From G965216695 sp965216695 (GTDB lineage: Bacteria > Pseudomonadota > Gammaproteobacteria > Pseudomonadales > Azotimanducaceae): DNA of 64,000 nt. The notes under the pieces are model-generated. The model did not search any database. It worked only from the letters and a program-made list of their open reading frames with translations, and was not told where the DNA came from. Positions 53,568 to 62,536 of the stretch are shown piece after piece; position 1 is the first letter of the stretch, and each line of letters starts with the position of its first letter. The position numbers and the translations under genes are program-made. Location of the stretch: the NCBI GenBank assembly GCA_965216695.1, contig OZ244212.1, positions 1,612,001 through 1,676,000 of the forward strand. The letters run 5' to 3'.

Positions 53568-54659
53568 TCAGGGGCAGTGGCTGCGGGCCAGGTATTGGTG
53601 TGAGCGCATCTCGAGCAGCCGACTCCGCGTGCGCTCGAACTCGAACCGGAGCCGTTCGCCACAGTACAGCGTGTCCACCTCCACCTCCGCAGACAGGATG
53701 AGCTTCACGTTACGGTCGTAGAATTCGTCAACCAGACTGATGAACCGCCGGGCCGCGTCCTCGCGATCAGCGGTCAGCTGCGGCACCGCAGAGATCAACA
53801 CCGCATGATAGATGCGGGCCAGCTCGATGTAGTCGTTCTGGCTGCGCGGCCCCTCGCAGAGCTCCTCGAAGTCGAACCACACCACGTCGTCTGCGAGGGC
53901 TCTGGCGATCAGCGGACGCCCCAGTATCTGAATCACCACGTCCTCATGCGGCTCTTCTGGGCTGAGCGCGACGAAACTGCGCTCCAGACTCTCTTCGGCC
54001 GCTTCGTCGAGCGGCGCGTGGTAGATCTCGGCTCGCTCGAGGACCCGCAGGCGATAGTCGATGCCAGCATCCACATGGTGCACGTCCGTGTGTCGTTGCA
54101 GGAGGTCTATTGCGGGCAGAAACCGGCGGCGCTGCAGGCCATTCTCGTAGAGCCGGTCCGGCGCTACGTTGGACGTGGCAACGAGCGTCACTCCGCGCTC
54201 GAACAACCCCTTCAGCAACTCAGCGAGGATCATCGCATCTCCGATATCGGAGACAAAAAACTCATCGAAACACAGAACCCGCGCATCCGTTGCAAAGTCC
54301 TCGGCAACCGACTGCAGCGGGTCGCTCCTTCCGGCGTATGCGCCAAGATCCGCATGCACGCGCTGCATGAAGCGGTGGAAGTGCATACGCAAACGCATAT
54401 CTTCCGGAAGGCACTCGTAGAACATGTCCATCAGCAGCGTCTTGCCGCGCCCGACGCCGCCCCAGATATACAGGCCCTGAACTAACTCGGGTCCGCGTCC
54501 GCGCATTCGGCGGAGCAAGCCCTGCAGCCCCCCCGGTGACGGCTGCCTGTGCAGTCGCTGATACAAGTCGTCCAGCAGCTCCACCACCCGCCGTTGCGCT
54601 GGATCGTCGGAGAAGTCGGGTTCCGCCAACTGGCGCTCATATCGTTGCAGGGGTGACAT
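53568..54659 (-). CDS. zapE: cell division ATPase ZapE (AFG1-like)
   Basis: P-loop ATPase that associates with the Z ring during late constriction. 363 aa. Walker A is YIWGGVGRGKTLLMDMFY (about 65-82), Walker B LCFDEFFVSDIGDAMIL, and TLVATSNVAPDRLYENGLQR the sensor region. ATG 54659 is preferred over a GTG two codons upstream. Divergent from degS and followed by rplM-rpsI, the common gammaproteobacterial order. Confidence 0.96.
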   Translation of the reverse strand: MSPLQRYERQLAEPDFSDDPAQRRVVELLDDLYQRLHRQPSPGGLQGLLRRMRGRGPELVQGLYIWGGVGRGKTLLMDMFYECLPEDMRLRMHFHRFMQRVHADLGAYAGRSDPLQSVAEDFATDARVLCFDEFFVSDIGDAMILAELLKGLFERGVTLVATSNVAPDRLYENGLQRRRFLPAIDLLQRHTDVHHVDAGIDYRLRVLERAEIYHAPLDEAAEESLERSFVALSPEEPHEDVVIQILGRPLIARALADDVVWFDFEELCEGPRSQNDYIELARIYHAVLISAVPQLTADREDAARRFISLVDEFYDRNVKLILSAEVEVDTLYCGERLRFEFERTRSRLLEMRSHQYLARSHCP

Positions 54660-54757
54660 CGGCACGCGACTTTAGCCACAGCGCTCCGGCGACGCAAACC
54701 GGCGTTTCGGCCCGCCATCGCCGTGCTACCATCGCCGCGCCTGGAGCACCCGTCGTT

Positions 54758-55816
54758 ATGCCCGACCTCGCACGCTACATACTGCTGCCTGCCCTCATCG
54801 GCGGGCTCGTCGGCCTGGCGGCGGTACTGCTCCTTTCCGGGGAACCACGCGGCAACGGCTATGCAGACGCGGTGAACCGCGCCGCGCCGGCGGTGGTAAA
54901 CATCTATACGAGCCAGCAGATGGTGCCCGCACTGTGTCGGATTCCACATCCGCGATATCAGGCATGGTGCGACCGGCTGGTGGCCGAGGGTCGAACGCGA
55001 TCACAGAACAGCCTGGGCTCCGGTGTCGTCGTCAGCGAAGATGGTTACATTCTCACGAACAACCATGTGATCGAAGACGCGGACGAAATTCTCGTGGCGT
55101 TCAACAACGGGCAGGCCACCACCGCAGACGTTGTAGGCTTTGATCGGGAAACGGATCTCGCGGTGATCAAAGTGTCTGCGACCGGACTCGTGCCGATGGA
55201 GCTGGGCTCATCGGACGACGCACGCATCGGCGACATCGTTCTGGCCATCGGCAACCCGCTCGGGATCGGCCAAACCGTATCAGCCGGGATCATCAGCGCC
55301 AAGGGACGCGCAGACATCAGCCCGCTGCCGTTCGACGACTTCATTCAGACCGACGCTGCTATCAACCCAGGCAGTTCCGGCGGCGCGCTGGTGGACACGC
55401 AGGGGCGGCTGCTCGGGATCAACACGTTGATTGTGTCACGATCAACCGGCTCCGAAGGCATCGGCTTTGCCATTCCGTCGCAACTCGCGATGGAGATCAT
55501 GCGGGAACTCGTCACCCACGGTCAGGTGCTCCGCGGATGGCTGGGCGTAAGCCTGCAGGGACCACTTCCCGGACCGGCCAGCAGCGAACTGCTCGTGGAT
55601 CGCGTGTACCCGAACAGTCCAGCAGCCACCGCCGGACTCACACGCGGCGACCGAATTGTCGCGATCGACAACCGCCCGATCGAAACCATGGCCAGCGCAG
55701 TCCAACAGATCGCCGAAATCGGACCAGGCAAAACCATGCCCTTGTCGGTGCGGCGAGGTGAACACACCGTGGACGTGACGGTGCAAACGGGACTCAGGCC
55801 ACCATCACGCCGTTGA
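54758..55816 (+). CDS. degS: DegS/AlgW-type periplasmic serine protease
   Basis: Membrane-anchored stress-sensor protease that cleaves the anti-sigma factor RseA/MucA. 352 aa (E. coli DegS 355). N-terminal anchor at about 9-27, trypsin-like domain with His in ILTNNHVIED, Asp in RETDLAVIKV and Ser in NPGSSGGALVD, then a single PDZ domain (about 255-345). One PDZ and the anchor favour DegS/AlgW over DegP. ATG 54758 with GGAG upstream. Converges on hisD. Confidence 0.93.
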   Translation: MPDLARYILLPALIGGLVGLAAVLLLSGEPRGNGYADAVNRAAPAVVNIYTSQQMVPALCRIPHPRYQAWCDRLVAEGRTRSQNSLGSGVVVSEDGYILTNNHVIEDADEILVAFNNGQATTADVVGFDRETDLAVIKVSATGLVPMELGSSDDARIGDIVLAIGNPLGIGQTVSAGIISAKGRADISPLPFDDFIQTDAAINPGSSGGALVDTQGRLLGINTLIVSRSTGSEGIGFAIPSQLAMEIMRELVTHGQVLRGWLGVSLQGPLPGPASSELLVDRVYPNSPAATAGLTRGDRIVAIDNRPIETMASAVQQIAEIGPGKTMPLSVRRGEHTVDVTVQTGLRPPSRR

Positions 55817-55841
55817 CTGGCAACCCGACTCCGTTACTCGG

Positions 55842-57143
55842 CTACGTGTCGCAATCAGCGGCACGCGCGCCGGCCGCCGCGGCATGCGCGTGCAATCCTT
55901 CGCAGTCCGCTAGTGCCACTGCGGCTCGGACCATCGCCGTATCGCCGTCCGCGAGTTCGATAACCGACGAACGCACCTGAAAATCGTAGACACCGAGCGG
56001 CGACGAAAAACGCGCAGTCCCAAACGTCGGCAACACATGGCTCGGCCCGGCAACATAGTCACCCATCACTTCCGGCGAGCGCGTCCCGAGGAACACGGCT
56101 CCGGCGCAACGCACCGCGTCTGCCATAGCGTGAGGCTCGCGCACTGCAAGTTCGAGGTGTTCGGGCGCCATTCGATTGGCAACGGCAACGGCTTCGTCCC
56201 GGTCCCGCACCAGGATCAACGCCCCACGCGCGGTCAGTGATGCTTCGATCAGAGCACGACGCGGCTGTTCCGGCAGCATCTCGTTGATCCGCCCTGCCAC
56301 GGCATCGAGCAATCGAACATCGTCGCTGATCAGCACCGCCTGCGCGGCCGCGTCGTGTTCCGCCTGCGAAAACAGGTCGAGCACGATCCAATCCACCGGC
56401 GCTGAATCGTCGGCGACAATACAAACCTCGCTCGGCCCCGCAATCAGGTCTATGCCGACCAGACCAAACACCTGCTGTTTGGCTGCTGCGACGTAGGCGC
56501 CACCCGGCCCAACGATCTTGTCGACCCGGGATACAGTCTCCGTGCCATACGCCAGCGCTCCGATCGCCTGCGCACCGCCAATCCGAAAGCCCTTACGGAC
56601 ACCGGCGACATGCGCCGCAGCGAGCAGCATGGGGTTTGACCGATCATCCGGCGTCGGCGTCACCATGGTTAGGTCGGACACGCCCGCAACAAGGGCCGGG
56701 ATGGCGGTCATCAGCACCGTAGACGGGTAACTCGCCTGCCCGCCAGGTACATACAAACCGACGCGAGCAATTGGCCGCACCCGCTGACCCAGTCGATGTC
56801 CCTGATCGTCCACGAAGCTCCAGTCGCCGACCATCTGATGCTCGTGATAGGCACGGATCCGATCAGCCGCGTACTCGAGCACGCGGCGCTGATCTTCGGA
56901 CAGAGATTCGAACGCGCGCCGGAAAGACTCTGCATCGAGTGCGAGTTCAGCGACGCTACTCGCATTTACGCGTTCGAGCGCTCGCGTGTGCTCGAGCAAC
57001 TTGGCGTCGCCCCCCGTGCGAACGTCCGCGAGAATGCGCGACACACGCGCGCCGACTCCGCCGTCGGACCCCGGATCCCATGCAAACAGTTCCTGGAGTG
57101 CCGTGTCGAAATCTTGTTCCGCGCTGTCGAGGCGCCGCATCAT
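55842..57143 (-). CDS. hisD: histidinol dehydrogenase
   Basis: Last two steps of histidine synthesis. 433 aa (E. coli 434). Conserved GLYVPGGQASYPSTVLM, GPSEVCIVADDSA, the zinc/catalytic region DLFSQAEHDAAAQAVL and AGPSHVLPTFGTARF. ATG 57143 overlaps the hisG stop (ATGA). hisC does not follow; the convergent degS gene does. Confidence 0.97.
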   Translation of the reverse strand: MMRRLDSAEQDFDTALQELFAWDPGSDGGVGARVSRILADVRTGGDAKLLEHTRALERVNASSVAELALDAESFRRAFESLSEDQRRVLEYAADRIRAYHEHQMVGDWSFVDDQGHRLGQRVRPIARVGLYVPGGQASYPSTVLMTAIPALVAGVSDLTMVTPTPDDRSNPMLLAAAHVAGVRKGFRIGGAQAIGALAYGTETVSRVDKIVGPGGAYVAAAKQQVFGLVGIDLIAGPSEVCIVADDSAPVDWIVLDLFSQAEHDAAAQAVLISDDVRLLDAVAGRINEMLPEQPRRALIEASLTARGALILVRDRDEAVAVANRMAPEHLELAVREPHAMADAVRCAGAVFLGTRSPEVMGDYVAGPSHVLPTFGTARFSSPLGVYDFQVRSSVIELADGDTAMVRAAVALADCEGLHAHAAAAGARAADCDT

Positions 57144-57814
57144 CGCTCGCGGTCCGAGTTTGCGGCAATCGCCACCCGCATGCGTTCCATCAGACTCTGC
57201 ACATCGGCAAACTTGGTCTTCATGGCGGCTTTGTTGACGATCAACCGGGTACTGACATCGGCAATAGTCGCGACTGGCTTCAATCCATTGGCACGCAGCG
57301 TGTTGCCGGTATCAACGATGTCCACGATCTGGTCCGCCAACCCCATGAACGGCGCGATCTCCATCGCACCAGAAAGTTTGATCACCTCTACGGGCTGGCC
57401 GAGCGATTCATAATACCGGGTAGCAACGTTCACAAATTTTGTGGCAACCCGAAGCACACCGTTGGGGGTCGCGCGATCCGGCTGCCGGTGAATGACGTTT
57501 TCCCGGTCGGGCGCTGCCACCATCAACGTGCACCGCGCAATGCCGAGATCCAGCGGTTCGTAAAAGGCATCATCCAGCGCCTGCTCCAGCAGCGTATCCT
57601 TGCCGGTGATCCCCACGTCGGCTGCACCGTGCGCAACGTACACAGGCACGTCCGAACCGCGCACGATCAGTATTCGATGCCCACCTTCCACCGATTCGAA
57701 CAATAGCTTGCGACTGGACTTGACGTCCTCCGCGGGCACGACGCCGGCGCGCGCCAGTAGCGGTAAACACTCATCGAGAATTCGCCCCCGATTCAGCGCG
57801 AGGGTCAGTCCCAC
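57140..57814 (-). CDS. hisG: ATP phosphoribosyltransferase, short form HisG(S)
   Basis: First step of histidine synthesis. 224 aa, the short form that lacks the C-terminal regulatory domain and normally needs HisZ as a partner. LALNRGRILDECLPLLARAG starts it; DVGITGKDTLLE and the PRPP-binding block IVDIVDTGNTLRANGL are present. GTG 57814 with a TGGAG site. It lies 28 bp after murA. No hisZ is in the window. Confidence 0.97.
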   Translation of the reverse strand: MGLTLALNRGRILDECLPLLARAGVVPAEDVKSSRKLLFESVEGGHRILIVRGSDVPVYVAHGAADVGITGKDTLLEQALDDAFYEPLDLGIARCTLMVAAPDRENVIHRQPDRATPNGVLRVATKFVNVATRYYESLGQPVEVIKLSGAMEIAPFMGLADQIVDIVDTGNTLRANGLKPVATIADVSTRLIVNKAAMKTKFADVQSLMERMRVAIAANSDRER

Positions 57815-57842
57815 ACTCGGCTCCAGGTCATTTGCTTCGTCG

Positions 57843-59120
57843 TCAGGATACTCGGCGCACGTCCGCGCCCAGCTGCATCAACTTTTCTTCGATCGTTTCA
57901 TAACCACGATCGATATGGTAGATGCGGTCGATCTCCGTCGTCCCTTCCGCAACCAGGGCCGCTACGACCAGACTGAAGGATGCGCGCAGGTCGGTGGCCA
58001 TTACCGGTGCCGCATGGAGCCGTTCAACCCCACGCACCCTGGCCACCGAGTGACCCTCAAGCCGGATGTCGGCGCCCAGGCGAATCAGTTCCTGCACATG
58101 CATGAAGCGATTCTCGAAAATCGTTTCACGGATCAGACTGTCGCCGAGGGCAATCGCATTCAGAGCGAGAAACTGCGCCTGCATGTCTGTCGGAAACCCG
58201 GGATACGGCGCCGTCTCGATATCCACCGCTAGGGGCCGATCTGACATAGAAAGTCGAATGCTGCCGTTGGCGCCGTCGGCGACATCGTCAGTTTCGAGCT
58301 TCGCGCCGGCGGCGCGCAGTTTGGAGAGCACGGCATGGAGAATGTCCGCGCGGGTATCGGTAACCGTCACGTCGCCCCGGGTAGCAGCGGCAGCTATCAG
58401 ATACGTCGCCGTCTCAACCCGATCCGGCATGATCCGGTATTCGCAGCCCGAAAGCGCCGGTACGCCGTCAATCTGAATGGTGCTGGAACCGTCTCCTTCG
58501 ATGCGGGCACCCATCGCTCTAAGGAAGCAGGCCAGATCGACGATCTCCGGTTCCTGCGCCGCATTGCGCAACGTAGTCGTGCCGTCCGCGAGCGCCGCAG
58601 CCATCAGCAGGTTCTCGGTACCGCCAACCGTCACCATGTCCATCGTGATGTCCGCGCCCTGCAGACGTCCGCGGGTTCGCGCCAACACGTAGCCGTCATG
58701 CAGGTCTATCTGCGCGCCCATCGCCTGCAGACCCTTCAGATGTTGATCCACTGGACGCGAGCCGATCGCACAGCCGCCCGGCAGGGACACCTCTGCCTCG
58801 CCATACTTCGCAAGCAGCGGACCGAGTACCAGGAAAGACGCACGCATGGTCTTCACGAGTTCGTACGGCGCCCGGTATTGCTGAACGCTGCCGGCAGTTA
58901 CCTGCACGCGCATCCGCTCATCCACCAGCACGTCACAACCCAACCGCCCAAGCAGACCGATCATTGTTGTCACGTCTTGCAGATGCGGCACATTGCCCAC
59001 CCACACCGGCTCGTCAGTGAGCAGGCAAGCCGCGAGAATCGGGAGTGTGGCATTCTTGGACCCCGACGCCCGCAGACGCCCCGACAGGCGTCGCCCACCT
59101 TCAATCCTCAGGCGATCCAT
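57843..59120 (-). CDS. murA: UDP-N-acetylglucosamine 1-carboxyvinyltransferase
   Basis: First committed step of peptidoglycan synthesis and target of fosfomycin. 425 aa. SGSKNATLPILAACLLTDE near the N-terminus. The active-site Cys that fosfomycin modifies is in LPGGCAIGSRPVDQHL (about residue 117). DRVETATYLIAAA is in the second half. ATG 59120, 3 bp after ibaG. Part of mlaFEDCB-ibaG-murA-hisGD. Confidence 0.98.
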   Translation of the reverse strand: MDRLRIEGGRRLSGRLRASGSKNATLPILAACLLTDEPVWVGNVPHLQDVTTMIGLLGRLGCDVLVDERMRVQVTAGSVQQYRAPYELVKTMRASFLVLGPLLAKYGEAEVSLPGGCAIGSRPVDQHLKGLQAMGAQIDLHDGYVLARTRGRLQGADITMDMVTVGGTENLLMAAALADGTTTLRNAAQEPEIVDLACFLRAMGARIEGDGSSTIQIDGVPALSGCEYRIMPDRVETATYLIAAAATRGDVTVTDTRADILHAVLSKLRAAGAKLETDDVADGANGSIRLSMSDRPLAVDIETAPYPGFPTDMQAQFLALNAIALGDSLIRETIFENRFMHVQELIRLGADIRLEGHSVARVRGVERLHAAPVMATDLRASFSLVVAALVAEGTTEIDRIYHIDRGYETIEEKLMQLGADVRRVS

Positions 59121-59123
59121 CGC

Positions 59124-59357
59124 TCAGCGTGCAAGCGCGCGGATCGACACCGCGTGCAATCGACCGTCAGAGATGAAGTCCTTGATCGTCGCGTACACGA
59201 GTTGCTGTTGTTTGACCCGCGTCAGCCCGTCGAACGCCGCACTCTCCACCGTAATCAGGGCGCGATTACCGTCAACCTGCACGTCGACGTCTGCGTCGCT
59301 GACACCGGACCGCACGGCGTCCGCCACCTGGTCCGCGAGCGTGACGTCCGAATTCAC
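59124..59357 (-). CDS. ibaG: BolA family protein IbaG
   Basis: 77 aa BolA-like protein that can share a 2Fe-2S cluster with monothiol glutaredoxins. The FDGLTRVKQQQLVYATIKDFI helix-turn region and the RLHAVSIRAL end (His cluster ligand) match IbaG/YrbA. GTG start overlapping the mlaB stop (GTGA). Confidence 0.93.
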   Translation of the reverse strand: MNSDVTLADQVADAVRSGVSDADVDVQVDGNRALITVESAAFDGLTRVKQQQLVYATIKDFISDGRLHAVSIRALAR

Positions 59358-59650
59358 GCGGATTCGACCAGCAGCACTGTGGACAGGCCAGAAAAATCGA
59401 TCACGTTACGCAGTTCTTCGCCAACGTTTGTGAGTCCGAGCACCCGGCCCGCACCCAGGATGTGTCTGCGCAGGCTCACCAGCAGCGCTACCGTGACGCT
59501 GTTGGCGTTTTCGACCTGGCCCAGATCGATAACGATACGATCCGACGGCGCGGCGGCAATCTGTTCCAGGAGCGCACCACGCACAGCCTCGACATTGTCG
59601 AAATGCGTCTCCGGTGGAAGCGACAGAACCATCGGTTCCGTTTCAGACAC
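59354..59650 (-). CDS. mlaB: MlaB STAS-domain subunit
   Basis: 98 aa cytoplasmic STAS protein that steadies the MlaFE transporter. IVIDLGQVENANSVTVALLVSL is the STAS core, with Ser/Thr at the phosphorylatable loop. GTG 59650 overlaps mlaC by 8 bp. Confidence 0.92.
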   Translation of the reverse strand: MSETEPMVLSLPPETHFDNVEAVRGALLEQIAAAPSDRIVIDLGQVENANSVTVALLVSLRRHILGAGRVLGLTNVGEELRNVIDFSGLSTVLLVESA

Positions 59651-60344
59651 CTTCCGGAGCCTCTTCAGCGATCACATCCGCCCACGCTTCGATCACCTTG
59701 TCCAGATCACCGCCGTAGCGACCGTCGGCGGCAGCGCTCGCAAACTGACTGCGGTACGTGAGACCGATGTTCACACCATTGATGATGATGTTTCGCATTC
59801 GCCAGGCGCCGTCCTTGCCCAGACCCATCGAGTACAGCACCGGATACACCTCACCGCTACCCAACCGGATCTCCATCCGCACGTTGCGGCGCTTCGGATT
59901 CTTCTGCGGCCGATCGCTCGGGATTACTCGCACTTGACCGTCGTCGAATTCCGTCAATGCGAGCGCATAGGTACGAACCAGACCCCACTTGAACGTATGC
60001 GCGAACTTCTTGCGTTGGTCCGGCGTCGCGGATTTGTAATGGGCAGCCATTACCGAACGCGCAAACCTGGGAAAGTCCACGACCGGCGACAGCAGCGCCT
60101 CAACCTCCCGGTAGAAGCGTTCCGGGTCCTCGTTGGCATAGTCCTGCGATGCTGCGATCAGCGACAGCAGGTCATCCGCGGCCTTCTGAACGACCGCTTC
60201 CGGGCTCGCCGAATCCACCGCGCCGCTCGCCTGTGCATCGGACGCGGCCACAGCGACAGGTAGTGCCGGAAACAGTAGCGCCACCAGCAAATAACACACC
60301 CCGCGAAGCGTTGCGAAACGCAACATACCGAGTCTTTCGTACAT
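59643..60344 (-). CDS. mlaC: periplasmic phospholipid carrier MlaC
   Basis: 233 aa soluble lipid shuttle between the outer-membrane MlaA complex and MlaFEDB. Signal peptide at about 8-33 (ending AVAASDA), then Tol_Tol_Ttg2 domain with DFPRFARSVMAAHYKSATPDQ and YSMGLGKDGAWRMRNIIING. ATG 60344, 1 bp after mlaD. Confidence 0.95.
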   Translation of the reverse strand: MYERLGMLRFATLRGVCYLLVALLFPALPVAVAASDAQASGAVDSASPEAVVQKAADDLLSLIAASQDYANEDPERFYREVEALLSPVVDFPRFARSVMAAHYKSATPDQRKKFAHTFKWGLVRTYALALTEFDDGQVRVIPSDRPQKNPKRRNVRMEIRLGSGEVYPVLYSMGLGKDGAWRMRNIIINGVNIGLTYRSQFASAAADGRYGGDLDKVIEAWADVIAEEAPEGV

Positions 60345-60345
60345 C

Positions 60346-60804
60346 TCAAGAAGCTCCCTGGCGTGTTATGAAGTCGCCAATCAGATTTTCGAGTACCAGC
60401 GCGCCCTGCGTATCGGTGATTTCATCGCCGTCCGCAAGCATCTCTTCATCTGCGCCCGGCAGAAGATTCACATATTTTGCGCCAAGGATACCCTCGGTGA
60501 GGATCTGCGCGCCGGTATCTACACTCAGACCGCCGGGTTGGCCGTCCAGTTCCATCGTAACCTCCGCTTCACCGTATTGCAGGTCCACACTGATGCCTGT
60601 AACCCGACCGATGGTCACACCGGCCATACTCACCTTTGCGCGGGTTCGCAGGCCGGCAACATCGTCGAAGGTCGCAGTCAGCTGATACGTGGGTGCAGCC
60701 CGCTCCAGGCGCACGCCGCTGACCTGCACGGCGAGAAACGCAAGTGCGAGCATGCCTGCGAGCATGAAAGCGCCGACGCTGATCTCAACGGTTTGCATTC
60801 GCAT
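60346..60804 (-). CDS. mlaD: MCE-domain substrate-binding subunit MlaD
   Basis: 152 aa. Membrane anchor at about 10-28 and one MCE domain (about 38-115: YQLTATFDDVAGLRTRAKVSMAGV split by a core Gly, then GAQILTEGILGAKYVNLLPG). Hexamer on MlaFE. Shorter at the C-terminus than E. coli MlaD (183). ATG 60804 shares one base with the mlaE stop (TAATG). Confidence 0.95.
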   Translation of the reverse strand: MRMQTVEISVGAFMLAGMLALAFLAVQVSGVRLERAAPTYQLTATFDDVAGLRTRAKVSMAGVTIGRVTGISVDLQYGEAEVTMELDGQPGGLSVDTGAQILTEGILGAKYVNLLPGADEEMLADGDEITDTQGALVLENLIGDFITRQGAS

Positions 60805-61586
60805 TATCTGAAATCTCCATACATGCTCAACGTGAGCAGAAAATCGAGCGCCAGAATTACAACCGAAGAAATGACCACGGTGCGCGTCGTTGCCGACGCG
60901 ATCCCTTCCGCCGTTGGCGTCGCATCATACCCCTGAAACACCGCAATCCAGGTAACCACAGCCGCAAACACCACCGCTTTTACCATACCTTTGCCCACGT
61001 CTTCCCAGACCCGCACCGTCTCCTGCATACCGGACCAGAAGCCACCGGGATCCGCGCCGAGCCACTCGATCGCAACGACGACGCCACCGTAGATAGCGAC
61101 CACATTAAACAGCGCCGTCAACAGCGGCATACTGATGATGCCCGCCCAGAGACGCGGTGCGACGACCCGGTGCAACGGGTCGACACCCATCATCGACATG
61201 CTCGTGAGCTGCTCGGTAGTTTTCATCAACCCGATCTCCGCAGCCACCGCAGACCCGGCCCTACCTGCGAAAAGCAGCCCCGTGACAACGGGCCCGAGTT
61301 CCCGCAGCAGTACCAGCGCAAGCCCCATGCCCACCGCGTCTTCCGCTCCGAACCGCGCCAGCTGCGTGTAGAACTGCAGCGCGAGTACCGCGCCGATGGA
61401 AAACGCGGAAAGCACAACGATTACAACCGACATGACACCGATGCGATAGATCTGCGTGATGAGTATCGGGACATCGCGCCAGCGGGGCAGACCGCCCACC
61501 GCGCGAAGCCACATCAGCGTCGCCCGACCCAGCGAGCCGAGCTGGCGCAGACCGATCTCTCCCAGCTGACGGATCGATTCAACCAT
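60804..61586 (-). CDS. mlaE: ABC transporter permease MlaE
   Basis: 260 aa, the E. coli length; five or so membrane helices. IGAVLALQFYTQLARFGAED, LLFAGRAGSAVAAEIGLMKT and ALEQL-like coupling-helix region TEQLTSMSMMGVDP. ATG 61586; the open frame to 61676 lies in mlaF and is rejected. Overlaps mlaF by 8 bp. Confidence 0.96.
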   Translation of the reverse strand: MVESIRQLGEIGLRQLGSLGRATLMWLRAVGGLPRWRDVPILITQIYRIGVMSVVIVVLSAFSIGAVLALQFYTQLARFGAEDAVGMGLALVLLRELGPVVTGLLFAGRAGSAVAAEIGLMKTTEQLTSMSMMGVDPLHRVVAPRLWAGIISMPLLTALFNVVAIYGGVVVAIEWLGADPGGFWSGMQETVRVWEDVGKGMVKAVVFAAVVTWIAVFQGYDATPTAEGIASATTRTVVISSVVILALDFLLTLSMYGDFR

Positions 61587-62388
61587 CGCTGGCACGCAGC
61601 AGGTCGTCGGCAATGTCCGGTGCCGGATAGTGAAAGGGTACGGGACCATCCGGCTCGCCGCGCATGAACTGCGCAACCTGGGCCGATGAATGGCGCAGCA
61701 GTTCGTCCGGCGTGCCCTCCCCGATCACCCGCCCTTCGGCGATGATGATGATCTTGTCAGCAATGCTCATCGTCTCGTGAATGTCGTGGGACACGAGAAG
61801 ACTCGTCGTCCGCAACGCTTTGTTGAGACGTTTGATGAGGCTCAGGATCACTCCCATGCCGATGGGGTCCTGACCGGTGAAAGGCTCGTCGTACATGATC
61901 AGATCCGGATCCAACACGATCGCCCGCGCAAGCGCGACGCGCCGTGCCATCCCCCCGGAAAGCTGGCTGGGATACAGATCGCGGGCACCGCGCAATCCCA
62001 CCGCATTCAGCTTCATCAGCACTAGATCGCGGACGAGTTCGTCGGCGAGATCCGTGTGCTCGCGCAACGGAAAGGCCACGTTTTCGAATACGGTCAGATC
62101 GGTAAACAGCGCCGACGACTGGAACATCATGCCCATATTGCTGCGTACGTCGAACAGCTCGCGCCGGCTCAGCTGTACCAGATCGCGGCCATCAACAATC
62201 ACGCGTCCAGCCAAAGGACGCTCAAGCCCACCAATCAGCTTGAGCAGCGTGGTTTTGCCAGTGCCGCTCGGCCCCATCAACGCCGTGATGCACCCGCGCG
62301 GCACGGTAAGATCCAATCCTGAAAAGATTCGCCTTCGCCCACGGACGAAATGCAGATTCTCGATCTCTACGAACGGTGTCTCTGCCAA
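61579..62388 (-). CDS. mlaF: ABC transporter ATPase MlaF
   Basis: 269 aa, the E. coli length. Walker A GPSGTGKTTLL (about 39-49), Q-loop MFQSS, signature LSGGMARRVALARAI, Walker B PDLIMYDEP, His switch LLVSHDIHET. TTG start at 62388 with a strong AGGAGA site five nt upstream. First gene of the mla operon; divergent from the YrbG exchanger. Confidence 0.97.
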   Translation of the reverse strand: MAETPFVEIENLHFVRGRRRIFSGLDLTVPRGCITALMGPSGTGKTTLLKLIGGLERPLAGRVIVDGRDLVQLSRRELFDVRSNMGMMFQSSALFTDLTVFENVAFPLREHTDLADELVRDLVLMKLNAVGLRGARDLYPSQLSGGMARRVALARAIVLDPDLIMYDEPFTGQDPIGMGVILSLIKRLNKALRTTSLLVSHDIHETMSIADKIIIIAEGRVIGEGTPDELLRHSSAQVAQFMRGEPDGPVPFHYPAPDIADDLLRASDG

Positions 62389-62536
62389 CGATCTCTCCTA
62401 GGGCCTGTTCACACGGATTCCGTGCAAGCCGATCCAACGCAGTCTGTCATGGTACCGCGTATCGGCGGATGGCGGCGCCACGAGTTTCCGACTAAAGTGG
62501 AATCCCTCGCATCACGTCTTCGACCATTCGTCATAC

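Noticed and set aside
58335..60263. 642-codon open frame across murA, ibaG, mlaB and mlaC on the opposite strand
   Set aside because: Covers five well-supported genes and has shadow composition; a chance long frame.
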